Source of the DNA: Bacillus sp. NP157
Lineage (GTDB): Bacteria; Pseudomonadota; Gammaproteobacteria; Xanthomonadales; Rhodanobacteraceae
Direction of reading: 5' to 3'
Length of the DNA stretch: 64,000 bases
NCBI GenBank assembly: GCA_018889975.1
Contig: CP076546.1
Span: 1,054,001-1,118,000 of the forward strand
A program made the position numbers and the translations under genes. The notes under the pieces were generated by a model. The model ran no database searches. It was not told the origin of the DNA and saw only the letters and a list, made by a program, of their open reading frames with translations. This document shows positions 17,801-25,402 of the stretch, in pieces. Position 1 is the first letter of the stretch, and every line of letters starts with the position of its first letter.

Positions 17801-20120
17801 CCAGGCCGCGTGGACCGAAGCGAGCGGTAAATTCTGGTTCCTCGCCACGCTGGCGAAGAAGAAGGTGGCGAAGGCGCTTGCGCAGGATGCGGCATCGGCC
17901 GACTTGCCCGACGTCGCCGCCGACCTGCCAAAGCTCGCCCAGATGCAGCCGTTGCTGGCCCAGCTGGATGCACTGGCGCCGGAACTTGCCGGCCTGCCGG
18001 GCTGGCATGGCCTCGGCACCGACGAAGCCAGGCTGAAGACGGTGCTGAACCTCGGCACGAACATCCGCGCCGCGCTCGTCGCGCTCGCGCGTTCACCCGA
18101 ACACCTGATCGAGCTGCGCAAGGCGGCGGGGACCCTGCTGATCGATGGCAACGAATTGCTCGGCGCCGGCGGCAGCGTGGTCGATACGGCGGCACACCTG
18201 AAAACGACCTTCGATGCGTTCAAGGAGGCATTGGCGACCTTCGCCGCGCTGGCCGGAACGGAGCTCGACCCGGATGCCGACCTCGACACGCTGCAGGCGA
18301 CCTGCGCGGCAGTGATCGCCAGCGAGCGACAGCTGAAGGCGTGGTGTGACTGGTGTCGTGTCCGCGACCATGCCCATGCGCTTGGGCTGCAGCCGCTGGT
18401 CGCACGGGTGGAAGAGGGTGCGCTGCCCGACACCGCCGTGGCGATGTTCGAGGCGGCCTATGCGCGCTGGTTCGGCAGCGTGGCCATCGACGGCGAGCCG
18501 CTGTTGCGCAGCTTCGTCGCCGCGGAACACCTCAACGAGATCGAGGCATTCCGCCGGCTGGACGACCAGGTCGCGGCGCTGACCGTGCGCTATATCCGGG
18601 CGAAACTGAGTGGCGTCATCCCGGCGAAGAACGACGTGCCGAAGAACGGCGGCTATGGCGTGCTGAAGCACGAGCTGCAGAAGTCGCGGCGGCACAAGCC
18701 CGTTCGCCAGCTCGCGCTGGAAATGGGCGACGCCATGGCGAAGCTCGCGCCGTGCATGCTGATGAGCCCGCTGTCGATCGCGCAGTATCTGCCGGCCAAC
18801 CAGGCTTTGTTTGACCTGGTGATCTTCGACGAAGCCTCGCAGATCGCACCGTGGGATGCGATCGGCTCGATCGCCCGTGGCTCGCAGGTGGTGATCGCAG
18901 GCGACCCGCGGCAGATGCCGCCGACCAGCTTCTTCAACCGGACGGCCAGCGCGGACGACGATGACACCGAGGAAGACCTCGAGAGCATCCTCGACGAGTG
19001 CCTCGGTGCGGGTATCCCCAGCCATCGACTGACCTGGCACTACCGCAGCCGGCATGAAAGCCTCATCGCGTTTTCCAACCACCAGTATTACGACGACGAA
19101 CTGATTACGTTCCCGGCGGCGGAAACCCGTCCGAGCGCGGTGGAGTGGCGCCGCGTGGAAGGCGTGTACGCGAAGGGGAAGGGACGCAACAACCAGCGCG
19201 AGGCCGAGGCACTGGTCGCCGAGACGGTGAAGCGGCTGACCGACCCGGCGTTCATCGCCTCGAAGCAGACCATCGGCATCATCACGCTCAACAGCGACCA
19301 GCAGAAGCTGGTGAACGACCTGCTCGACGCGGCGCGCCAGCGGCACCCGGAGATCGAACCGTTCTTCCAGCAGGAACTGGCCGAACCGGTGATCGTGAAG
19401 AACCTGGAGACGGTGCAGGGTGACGAGCGTGACGTGATCATGCTCGGCATCGGCTACGGTCCGACGACGCCGGGTGCGAATGTCATGTCGATGAATTTCG
19501 GCCCGCTGAACAAGGAAGGCGGCTGGCGGCGCCTCAACGTCGCGGTCACCCGTGCCCGCCGCGAAATGCTGGTGTTCACCTCGTTCGACCCGGCGATGAT
19601 CGACCTGAACCGGACCTCGGCGCGCGCCGTCGGCGACCTCAGGCATTTCATCGAGTTCGCGCAGCGCGGGCCACGCGCATTGGCCGAAGCGGTGCGCGGC
19701 TCGGTCGGCGGCCACGAGTCGCCGTTCGAACGCTTCGTCGCCGACGGGCTGCGCGCGAAGGGCTGGCAGGTCGTGCCGCAGATCGGCGTGTCGCGCTTCC
19801 GCATCGACCTCGGCGTCGTACATCCGGACCGGCCCGGCGACTACCTCGTCGGCGTGGAATGCGATGGCGCGACCTACCACAGCGCCGCGACCGCGCGCGA
19901 TCGCGACAAGGTCCGTGGCGCCATCCTGCAAGGCCTGGGCTGGAAACTGTTGCGGGTGTGGTCGACCGAGTGGTGGGTGGACAGGGAAGGTGCGCTGGAG
20001 CGGCTGCACCTGGCCATGGTCGCGCTGCTCGAGCAGTCACGCCGTGATGCGCCTTCGGCGCCGGTCCCCGAGGCGGATGAGCCGATCGCCGCTACCGATT
20101 CAACCGATCCGATCGTTTAA
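14892..20120 (+). CDS. Transglutaminase-like / DUF4011 / SF1 helicase / Vsr-like nuclease fusion (1742 aa)
   Basis: A giant protein with four readable parts. Residues about 205-260 resemble a transglutaminase-like fold (Cys217 in ATCLDTALLF, His243 in RGHAFVGAWL). DUF4011 begins near 367 (KLELWQRKLLDLTTRNRLLHV). An AAA_11/AAA_12 superfamily-1 helicase core has Walker A GPPGTGKS at 683-690, Walker B VIFDEAS with Asp1313/Glu1314, GDPRQMPP and late motifs ETVQGDERDVIMLGIGYG and VAVTRARREM. The end (about 1609-1725) is a Vsr/MTES_1575-like endonuclease with FRIDLGV, VECDGATYH and KLLRVWSTEWW. From memory this architecture matches the DUF4011-helicase-Vsr proteins reported as single-gene antiphage systems (hhe). 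The phosphatase gene follows after 14 bp. Defence is inferred, not shown. Confidence 0.88.
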   Translation: MDISIDATVSSKTGFASHQNAVPLLRDLVVTHRGTESLDDLVLVLAADLPFVEPRTWRLDHLGPGDSVRIADRDVKLDPSFLHGVSESIAARLSIRLMQGDTLLATAEYPVELLPKNQWGGAHYMPDLLAAFVMPNDPAVDRVLKGASTVLRRAGRKDAIDGYEGRSRTRSWELVSAIWSAVCGLRLSYTLPPASFEDNGQKVRTPSLALAGSVATCLDTALLFAAAIEQAGLNPLVILTRGHAFVGAWLQPQEFASLLTDDASAVRKRVELKELVVFETTLATEARAPGFGAAVEQGTRQLTDEDFILAIDIRRARMQRIKPLALDAGVQPAAPGADAPPAFEALEDAPRLPNFDVDVTPEPDTPAGKLELWQRKLLDLTTRNRLLHVPETAKAIRLVCPDPAMLEDRLAEGKRIRIVSMPDLAVGGRDPALYEQQSHENLRDEYARSALERSEVLATLEKGKLEAALVDMYRKARSDLDEGGANTLYLALGFLKWKKSADDPKTYSAPLILVPVGLERKSALSGVVMTLIDDEPRFNLTLLELLRHDFELVIPGLGGELPTDGSGIDVDGIWNTVRHAVRDVPGFEVVPELVLGTFSFAKYLMWKDLSDRTAQLLESPMVRHLLGKRDEAGTFESPGPFPRPEALDQSVDPADLFIPLPADSSQVAAVVASAEGHSFVLDGPPGTGKSQTIANMIAHNLALGRRVLFVAEKMAALDVVKRRLDERGLGEFCLELHSSKASKVDVLRQLERAWDTRDLLSDDEWQEEAGKVRLLRDRLNGLVGVLHRRRSNGMTIHEAIGIAVRDVTPATPRFAWPATTEHTVAQLAELRAVAERIDLNRPVLAATRGLALVNTSDWSNHWQEAIVASARSLATAIDACRADVQRTVAATRLPIDEAEPAGIGLLIAFTRLLAEAYGVDLRCVFAPTFTSVQATAQKALGLIHAYKAQEQGLSLRYSEDAVRRIAVAHVQAAWTEASGKFWFLATLAKKKVAKALAQDAASADLPDVAADLPKLAQMQPLLAQLDALAPELAGLPGWHGLGTDEARLKTVLNLGTNIRAALVALARSPEHLIELRKAAGTLLIDGNELLGAGGSVVDTAAHLKTTFDAFKEALATFAALAGTELDPDADLDTLQATCAAVIASERQLKAWCDWCRVRDHAHALGLQPLVARVEEGALPDTAVAMFEAAYARWFGSVAIDGEPLLRSFVAAEHLNEIEAFRRLDDQVAALTVRYIRAKLSGVIPAKNDVPKNGGYGVLKHELQKSRRHKPVRQLALEMGDAMAKLAPCMLMSPLSIAQYLPANQALFDLVIFDEASQIAPWDAIGSIARGSQVVIAGDPRQMPPTSFFNRTASADDDDTEEDLESILDECLGAGIPSHRLTWHYRSRHESLIAFSNHQYYDDELITFPAAETRPSAVEWRRVEGVYAKGKGRNNQREAEALVAETVKRLTDPAFIASKQTIGIITLNSDQQKLVNDLLDAARQRHPEIEPFFQQELAEPVIVKNLETVQGDERDVIMLGIGYGPTTPGANVMSMNFGPLNKEGGWRRLNVAVTRARREMLVFTSFDPAMIDLNRTSARAVGDLRHFIEFAQRGPRALAEAVRGSVGGHESPFERFVADGLRAKGWQVVPQIGVSRFRIDLGVVHPDRPGDYLVGVECDGATYHSAATARDRDKVRGAILQGLGWKLLRVWSTEWWVDREGALERLHLAMVALLEQSRRDAPSAPVPEADEPIAATDSTDPIV

Positions 20121-20134
20121 AAAGGAAGGCATGC

Positions 20135-21163
20135 ATGGCTCGTATCGCACCGTTATTCGAAGGACCGCTCGACCTGATCGGCGATATCCATGGCGAGATC
20201 GATGCGCTGCGAGATCTCCTTGCGCGCCTGGGCTACGGCCCGGACGGTGTCCACCCCGAGGGGCGCAGGCTGGTCTTCGTCGGCGACCTGTGCGACCGCG
20301 GTCCCGATAGCCCGGCCGTCGTGGCGCTGGTCGCCGACTTGGTCGCCGCGGGGCACGCCCAGTGCGTGCTCGGCAACCACGAGCTCAACCTGATTCGTGG
20401 TTCGCGCAAGGAAGGCAACGGCTGGTTCTTCGAAGACGATCACGATCGCACGGACGGCAAGTTCCTGACATCGAACTCGGCGAGTGCGCGTGTTCGGGAG
20501 GAGGTGATGGCGTTCTTCGAGACGCTGCCCGTCGCACTGGAGAGTCCGGGCCTGCGCGTGGTGCACGCGTGCTGGCTGGGCGAGGCGATCGACCGCGTGC
20601 GTTCCCACCGCGACGAAGACCCCGCGTCGCATTTCGAGCACTGGGAACGTGAGCTCAACGCGTGCCTCCTTGCCGACGGCACGATCGACGCCGCGCGGGC
20701 CGAGCTGGCCGAGCATGGCGCCTCGCTGCGCAATCCCAACGCGCTCATCCCGATGCTGCCGAACACGGCCGCGCTGGACCAGGCCCGGCAGATGGCGAAT
20801 CCCTTGCGAGTGCTGACCTCCGGCGTCGAGCGGGCGACCGCCGTGCCGTTCTATACCAGCGGCAAGTGGCGCGTGGTGGAACGCGTTGCCTGGTGGAACG
20901 AGTACGACAGCGATGTGCCGGTGGTGATCGGCCACTACTGGCGTTGGCCCGTGTCGATCGATCGCGCTGCGTTCGGCAAGGCCGGGCCCGACCTGTTCGC
21001 GGGCGCGCCCTACGACGAGCCGCTTGGCCTGCGCAAGAATGTGTACTGCATCGATTATTCGGTGGGGCGCCGCTTCCAGGAACGGCTGAGGGGTGGTGCG
21101 TTCCAGACGCGGCTCGGGGCGTTGCGCTGGCCCGAGCGGCAGCTGGTATTCGACGGGCTTTAA
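20135..21163 (+). CDS. PPP-family metallophosphatase (ApaH/PrpE-like)
   Basis: 342 residues. The metal-binding motifs are in order: GDIHGE, GDLCDRGP, GNHELN, a distal GHYWR histidine and a C-terminal CIDYSVG. These identify the calcineurin-like PPP superfamily, whose bacterial members hydrolyse phosphoproteins or dinucleoside polyphosphates. AAGGAAGGC precedes the ATG. The start is 14 bp after the helicase-nuclease stop, so the two are almost certainly co-transcribed. This could be chance, or the phosphatase could act on a nucleotide or modified end linked to the helicase-nuclease. No kinase partner is nearby. Confidence 0.9.
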   Translation: MARIAPLFEGPLDLIGDIHGEIDALRDLLARLGYGPDGVHPEGRRLVFVGDLCDRGPDSPAVVALVADLVAAGHAQCVLGNHELNLIRGSRKEGNGWFFEDDHDRTDGKFLTSNSASARVREEVMAFFETLPVALESPGLRVVHACWLGEAIDRVRSHRDEDPASHFEHWERELNACLLADGTIDAARAELAEHGASLRNPNALIPMLPNTAALDQARQMANPLRVLTSGVERATAVPFYTSGKWRVVERVAWWNEYDSDVPVVIGHYWRWPVSIDRAAFGKAGPDLFAGAPYDEPLGLRKNVYCIDYSVGRRFQERLRGGAFQTRLGALRWPERQLVFDGL

Positions 21164-21183
21164 GCGGGAGCCCCCGCGAACGA

Positions 21184-21218
21184 CGCCTGACGGCTGCCCG
21201 CAGCGCAGCGGTCAGGCG
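21184..21218. terminator. Stem-loop between convergent genes
   Basis: CGCCTGAC (21184-21191) pairs with GTCAGGCG (21211-21218), with a smaller inner GCTG/CAGC stem. It lies just after the phosphatase stop and overlaps the last codons of the opposite small gene. No T run, so only a weak terminator candidate. Confidence 0.35.
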
Positions 21219-21493
21219 AGCCCGTCGACCGCCCGGACAAGCGCAAGCAACGCAGCTGGAAATCCCAGGGCCGGGTTTGCACCGGGCGGCCCAAGCCGTA
21301 CCAGCACCCCATGCCCCGCCGTCGCCACTTCGCGCGACAGAAGATCGAACGCCTGGTCGGTGATGCGAAAGGCACGAAACCGCGCCTCGTCCCAATCCCT
21401 CGATGCCGAAGCGGCAGAAAGCGCCTTGATCTCCATCGAGATCTCGGAAATGGCGATCGAGCGAGCATTCGCATCGAGCACAGCCTCATTCAT
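21212..21493 (-). CDS. Small hypothetical protein, possibly DUF6124-like (93 aa)
   Basis: The start was taken at MNEAVLDANARSIAISEISMEIK (ATG complementary to 21491-21493); an ATG 15 bp upstream is possible. The N-terminal half is helical and the middle reads ITDQAFDLLSREVATAGHGVLV. It resembles small pseudomonad-type proteins of the DUF6124 kind only loosely. Codon bias fits the genome better than the overlapping frames. It converges with the phosphatase gene. Confidence 0.4.
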   Translation of the reverse strand: MNEAVLDANARSIAISEISMEIKALSAASASRDWDEARFRAFRITDQAFDLLSREVATAGHGVLVRLGPPGANPALGFPAALLALVRAVDGLA

Positions 21494-21534
21494 CGCCGCA
21501 TTCCCCATACGTCTTCAATTCACAATCCCCCCCT

Positions 21535-21556
21535 GTAGGAGCGCGCCTGCGCGCGA
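21535..21556. repeat. REP-like palindrome with 5' GTAG
   Basis: GTAG-GA-GCGCGC-CT-GCGCGC-GA: a 6-bp GC stem flanked 5' by the GTAG tetranucleotide that marks REP sequences mobilised by RAYT (REP-associated tyrosine) transposases in Xanthomonadales and pseudomonads. It lies in an intergenic region, as expected. I noticed no second full copy in the window and no RAYT gene. Confidence 0.6.
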
Positions 21557-21747
21557 AACCCCAACCCGCCAAAAACGCCAAGCACGCCTCACTCTCCCCA
21601 GACGCGCAATCTCCCCTACACATCATGCTCGGATGAACTCCCGCCAAAACCCACGATTTCGGCGAATCCACAAGATTCATCAATCTTGTCAAAGCAACTA
21701 TGTCAAATCACAAGCAATGCGATCACGAAGGCATCCGCGCCCAAAAC

Positions 21748-21777
21748 AAAAGGGCCGCAACAGACCGCGGCCCTTTT
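21748..21777. terminator. Rho-independent terminator
   Basis: AGGGCCGC (21751-21758), 8-base loop, GCGGCCCT (21767-21774), flanked by A-rich sequence on the left and TTTTT on the right. On the minus strand it ends TTTTGTTTT, so it terminates the gene at 21802-22293. It may work both ways. Confidence 0.8.
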
Positions 21778-21801
21778 TGATATGTCGCCCGTTCCCGGCG
21801 C

Positions 21802-22293
21802 TTACACGTCAACCTTCCCATGCTCGCCCAGATCCGGCGTCGACCCCGTGATCCGCGCCTTGATGTAATCAAACGCAACAACCACCTTCGACGACGGCGC
21901 GTCCCAGTACTCCGCGGTATCGACGTCGACACGCAGCAACGCAAGGTCGGCGTCCTCCTTGCCCTCCGGGAACCACACTTTTACCCACTCGTTCCAGTGC
22001 TCGTCGATCGCCGCGCGGTCCTGCACGAGGATGGCCTGGCCGGCCAGCGATACGAAGCTCATCGACTCGCTGCTCGCGTAAGCGACGTTCACTTCGTGAT
22101 GCGTCGCGATCTCGTCGACCTTCGGCGAGCTCTTCCGCGTGAAGAACCACAGCGTGCCGTCGAAGCGCTTCTGCGACGCGACCATGGGGCGACTGAACAG
22201 CCGTCCATCGTGCGCCGTGGTGAGCATCGCGACACGCGCGTCCTTGATCAGCGACCAGATCTTCTCGTGGTCCTTGCTTCGCTCATCGGTCAT
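21802..22293 (-). CDS. Pyridoxamine 5'-phosphate oxidase-fold general stress protein
   Basis: 163 residues. The split-barrel FMN-binding fold of the general stress protein 26 group is recognised from VAMLTTAHDGRLFSRPMV, TLWFFTRKSSPKVDEIA and VNVAYASSESMSFVSLAGQA. Such proteins bind FMN or FAD and are linked to stress responses; they lack the PNP/PMP oxidase substrate residues. A clear terminator lies 25-50 bp after the stop codon. Confidence 0.9.
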   Translation of the reverse strand: MTDERSKDHEKIWSLIKDARVAMLTTAHDGRLFSRPMVASQKRFDGTLWFFTRKSSPKVDEIATHHEVNVAYASSESMSFVSLAGQAILVQDRAAIDEHWNEWVKVWFPEGKEDADLALLRVDVDTAEYWDAPSSKVVVAFDYIKARITGSTPDLGEHGKVDV

Positions 22294-22411
22294 GGCATTG
22301 CTCCAGGAAAGGGAGCAATGACGGTGACAGCGCGCGATTCAAACCCGCGTCAAGGTCCTGCGGTGCGCCGGACACGGAAGCAGCACATATCCTGCTGCCA
22401 GCGACCGACGC

Positions 22412-22723
22412 CTAAGCCTCAGCTGCCACCGCCCCGACTATTTCCTCTTCCACCTTCGTCGAGCGCAACACCGTGGAAATCATCGAAGGCACCAACGGCG
22501 GCCTGGACAGGTCCATCCACCCCCTGGGCAAGCCAAGCGAGTGCTCCAGCCCGCGCGCGAACAGACTGGGCACGTCGGCGCCGAACAACATGCGGCCGAT
22601 CTTCAGCGGCGTAACGATGTGGCCGAAGAGCGCAGCCTGCCCGACGGCGGTGTCCACGCCGGAGAGTTCAAGCACGGAGAGGACGCGAGCGAGGTTGTGG
22701 TGCCGGTGAAGCTGGGTGTCCAT
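22412..22723 (-). CDS. Small putative DNA-binding protein (103 aa)
   Basis: Start taken at MDTQLHRHHNLARVLSVLEL (ATG complementary to 22721-22723); an upstream ATG at 22765 adds 14 residues. The stretch FARGLEHSLGLPRGWMD is the ending seen in many Cro/CI-type XRE regulators (the ...xLGLPxGWLD pattern), and LARVLSVLELSGVDTAVGQAALFGH could be a diverged helix-turn-helix. It is therefore a tentative transcription factor. No ribosome site is obvious and no adjacent target is clear. Confidence 0.5.
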   Translation of the reverse strand: MDTQLHRHHNLARVLSVLELSGVDTAVGQAALFGHIVTPLKIGRMLFGADVPSLFARGLEHSLGLPRGWMDLSRPPLVPSMISTVLRSTKVEEEIVGAVAAEA

Positions 22724-22835
22724 AGCGATTCTGTTCCGGGGATTCCCTTCCATCGGCAGCGCCACCAGACACCTTGAGCCTCCGTTTGTGAAGGCCCAGG
22801 CTCCGTGTCCGTGAGACTCGAAACATCGAACGAAG

Positions 22836-23999
22836 TTACGGCGTCAGCACGACCTTGCGGCAGTCTTCTTCCTTCTTGTCGAACACCTCATAGCCCTTCG
22901 CCGCATCGGCGAGTTTCATCCGGTGCGAGATGATGATGTCCGGCTGCAGGCTGCCTTCCTCGATGAAATCGAGCAGTTCGGGCAGGTATTTCTGCACGTG
23001 GGTCTGGCCCATGGCGAGGGTCAGGCCCTTGTCGAACGCGTCGCCGATGAGGAAGGCATGGATGAAGCCGGCATACACGCCCGGAATACTGACCACACCG
23101 CCACGGCGCGTGGCCGTGATGCACTGGCGGATGACCTCGCCCGAACTGGTTTCCATCTTCAGCGTGCTGAGCACGGTTTCCGTCGTGCTGCCTTTGGCCT
23201 CGAAACCCACCGCATCGATGCTGGCGTCGACGCCGCGGCCGCCGGTGTTTTGCAGGATGAACTCCGACGGGTCCACCGCGCTGAAATCGACGGGGATGAC
23301 GTCGTATGCAGAAACGGCAAAGTCGAGGCGATATTTTTCGGTGTCGACCATATAGATGCGCTCGACCCCGAGCATGCGCGCGCAGGCGGCGGCCATGAGG
23401 CCCACGGGGCCGGCGCCGAAGATCGCGAGGGTCGAGCCTTCACCGACCTTCGCATTCAACACGGCCTGGTAGCCGGTCGGCAGGATGTCGGACAGGAACA
23501 GCACCTGTTCGTCGGCAAGGCTGCCGGGGATTACAAAGGGACCAACATTCGCCTTCGGCACGCGCACGAATTCCGCCTGGCCGCCCGGCACCCCGCCGTA
23601 GAGATGGGAATAACCGAACAGGGCCGCCGGAGGCGTCATTTTCGGCCGCTTGCGCAGGCTCGCGCCTTCGCCGGTATTGGTGGTCTCGCAGGCAGCGAAT
23701 TCTTCGTTCTCACAGAAGAAGCATTTACCGCAGGCGATGACGAAGGGGATGACCACGCGGTCGCCTACCTTCACGTTGGTGACGCTCGACCCGACGTCTT
23801 CGACCACGCCCATGAACTCATGGCCGAAGATGTCGCCGTGTTTCGTTTCCGGGATCTTGCCGTGATACAGGTGCAGGTCCGACCCGCAGATCGCGGTCGC
23901 CGTCACGCGCAGGATCAGGTCGTCACCGTCGGTGAGGGTCGGATCGGGGACGGTTTCAACGCGAACGTCTTTGGAACCATGGTAGGTCAGGGCTTTCAA
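22836..23999 (-). CDS. Zinc-dependent alcohol dehydrogenase (formaldehyde dehydrogenase-like)
   Basis: 387 residues. The catalytic zinc motif [10 protein letters not shown] and GHEFMGVV, the four-cysteine structural zinc lobe ([15 protein letters not shown]), and the NAD-binding glycine motif ([19 protein letters not shown]) show a medium-chain dehydrogenase. The insertion pattern ([27 protein letters not shown]) matches the glutathione-independent formaldehyde dehydrogenase-like subgroup. The likely role is oxidation of an aldehyde or alcohol in the cytoplasm. It faces the catalase-family gene at 24210 across 210 bp, so both could share stress-controlled promoters. Confidence 0.92.
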   Translation of the reverse strand: MKALTYHGSKDVRVETVPDPTLTDGDDLILRVTATAICGSDLHLYHGKIPETKHGDIFGHEFMGVVEDVGSSVTNVKVGDRVVIPFVIACGKCFFCENEEFAACETTNTGEGASLRKRPKMTPPAALFGYSHLYGGVPGGQAEFVRVPKANVGPFVIPGSLADEQVLFLSDILPTGYQAVLNAKVGEGSTLAIFGAGPVGLMAAACARMLGVERIYMVDTEKYRLDFAVSAYDVIPVDFSAVDPSEFILQNTGGRGVDASIDAVGFEAKGSTTETVLSTLKMETSSGEVIRQCITATRRGGVVSIPGVYAGFIHAFLIGDAFDKGLTLAMGQTHVQKYLPELLDFIEEGSLQPDIIISHRMKLADAAKGYEVFDKKEEDCRKVVLTP

Positions 24000-24209
24000 G
24001 GGCGTTGCTCCGCGGTAAGAGAACCTGACCGTCCCATGGGGTTGCTCTACGGGGGGTGAGGGTTAGCTCGTCGTCGAAACACGCGGTCTGTGTATCAGGC
24101 TGATTTGGGGGGGTGGAAACGCGAAGTGTCGGAATTGGCGACCTCCCGTTCACCGCTACTGGACACCGCGCTCTGCCCAATGGCCCATCATCCGACAGAG
24201 TGCCAAGCC

Positions 24210-25349
24210 ATGACATCGACGCCAGGTCGTCCGATTGCCTATTCGCCTTCCCTCGAGCACATCGAGGACGACGAAGCCGAGGTGAACGCCAAGCTGATCG
24301 AACAGATGGAAAAGATCGGCGATATCGTTCGCGAACATACGGGCCACAGCTATCGCAGCGTCCACGCCAAGAGCCACGGGCTGCTGGTCGGCCGGCTGGC
24401 TGTGCACGAAGCCCTCCCGCTGGAACTGGCCCAGGGCCTGTTCGCCGATCCGGGTGCCTATGATGTGGTGATGCGCTTCTCCACGCCGCCGGGCGACCTG
24501 CTCAACGACGGCGTCTCGCTGCCGCGCGCCGTGGCCTTCAAGGTGCTCGGCGTGGACGGCGCACGGGTCGACGCGTCATCCACGGACCGCACGCAGGACT
24601 TCGTGATGGTCAACGGACCTGCCTTCGTGAAGAAGAACGCGAAGCAGTTCCTGAAGAACGTCACCCTGCTTGCCAGCACGACGGACAAGGCCGAGGGCTT
24701 CAAGAAGGGCCTTTCCACGGCGCTTCGCGGCGTCGAGAAGGCGATCGAGGCGGTCGGCACGAAGAGCGCGGCGATCCTCAGCATGGGCGGCCATCCGGAA
24801 ACCCAGCTACTCGGCGAGACCTTCTTCACGCAGGTGCCGCTGCGCCATGGCGACTACGTGGCCAAGTTCTCCCTTGCGCCGGTTTCGCCCGAGTTGAAGG
24901 CACTCACCGGCCAGCCGCTGGATGTCGACGGCCATCCGGATGCCCTGCGTGAGTCGGTGATCGACTTCTTCCGCACGCACGGCGGGACGTGGGAGTTGCG
25001 TGCCCAGCTGCTGACCGACACCGACAAGATGCCGATCGAGGACGGTGCCGTCGAGTGGCCGGAAGACCTCAGCCCGTACGTCACCGTCGCCACGCTCACC
25101 GTGCAGCCCCAGTCAGCCTGGAACGAAGAGCGGATCAGGGCCATCGACGATGGGCTTTCGTTCAATCCGTGGCACGCGCTCGCCGCCCACCAGCCGTTGG
25201 GTAACGTCATGCGCGCTCGCCGCGTCGTCTATGACGCCATGTCACGCCGTCGCCACTCGCTGGCCGGCGTGCAGCATGGCGAGCCGAGTTCGCTGGAATC
25301 GATAGGGCTGGCTAACGGGCAGGGGGCACACGGCAACCGCGCCGTTTAG
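24210..25349 (+). CDS. Catalase-family heme protein (small, diverged)
   Basis: 379 residues from ATG 24210 (MTSTPGRPIAYSPS); an ATG at 24180 would add ten. The catalytic-His region reads SYRSVHAKSHG and the fold continues VVMRFSTPPGDLLNDGVSLPRAVAFKVLGVDG. The heme-Tyr region is RRVVYDAMSRRRH, equivalent to the R-x-x-x-Y of true catalases. It is shorter than katE (56292) and belongs to the catalase-related group whose substrates are poorly known; peroxidase activity is possible. It is divergent from the zinc dehydrogenase. A 13-bp perfect hairpin follows. Confidence 0.85.
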   Translation: MTSTPGRPIAYSPSLEHIEDDEAEVNAKLIEQMEKIGDIVREHTGHSYRSVHAKSHGLLVGRLAVHEALPLELAQGLFADPGAYDVVMRFSTPPGDLLNDGVSLPRAVAFKVLGVDGARVDASSTDRTQDFVMVNGPAFVKKNAKQFLKNVTLLASTTDKAEGFKKGLSTALRGVEKAIEAVGTKSAAILSMGGHPETQLLGETFFTQVPLRHGDYVAKFSLAPVSPELKALTGQPLDVDGHPDALRESVIDFFRTHGGTWELRAQLLTDTDKMPIEDGAVEWPEDLSPYVTVATLTVQPQSAWNEERIRAIDDGLSFNPWHALAAHQPLGNVMRARRVVYDAMSRRRHSLAGVQHGEPSSLESIGLANGQGAHGNRAV

Positions 25350-25363
25350 TTAACGTAGCAGCA

Positions 25364-25394
25364 CCCTTCGATCGCGATCGGCGCGATCGAAGGG
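25364..25394. terminator. Hairpin between convergent genes
   Basis: CCCTTCGATCGCG (25364-25376) pairs perfectly with CGCGATCGAAGGG (25382-25394) around a 5-base loop. It sits between the stops of the catalase-family gene and the GH15 gene, 9 bp from the latter. No long T run on either strand. Confidence 0.6.
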
Positions 25395-25402
25395 CGTTCT
25401 GT

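Noticed and set aside
14820-18008. 1062-residue open frame on the minus strand
   Set aside because: It is an antisense shadow of the helicase-nuclease gene, kept open by high GC at third positions. It has low-complexity Arg/His/Gln-rich sequence, no recognisable domain and no ribosome site.
18093-20009. 638-residue minus-strand open frame
   Set aside because: Antisense of the same gene, same features. The plus-strand protein has clear helicase and nuclease motifs throughout.
21160-21489. 109-residue minus-strand frame
   Set aside because: Arg-rich composition and no family match; the overlapping frame 21212-21493 has better codon bias.
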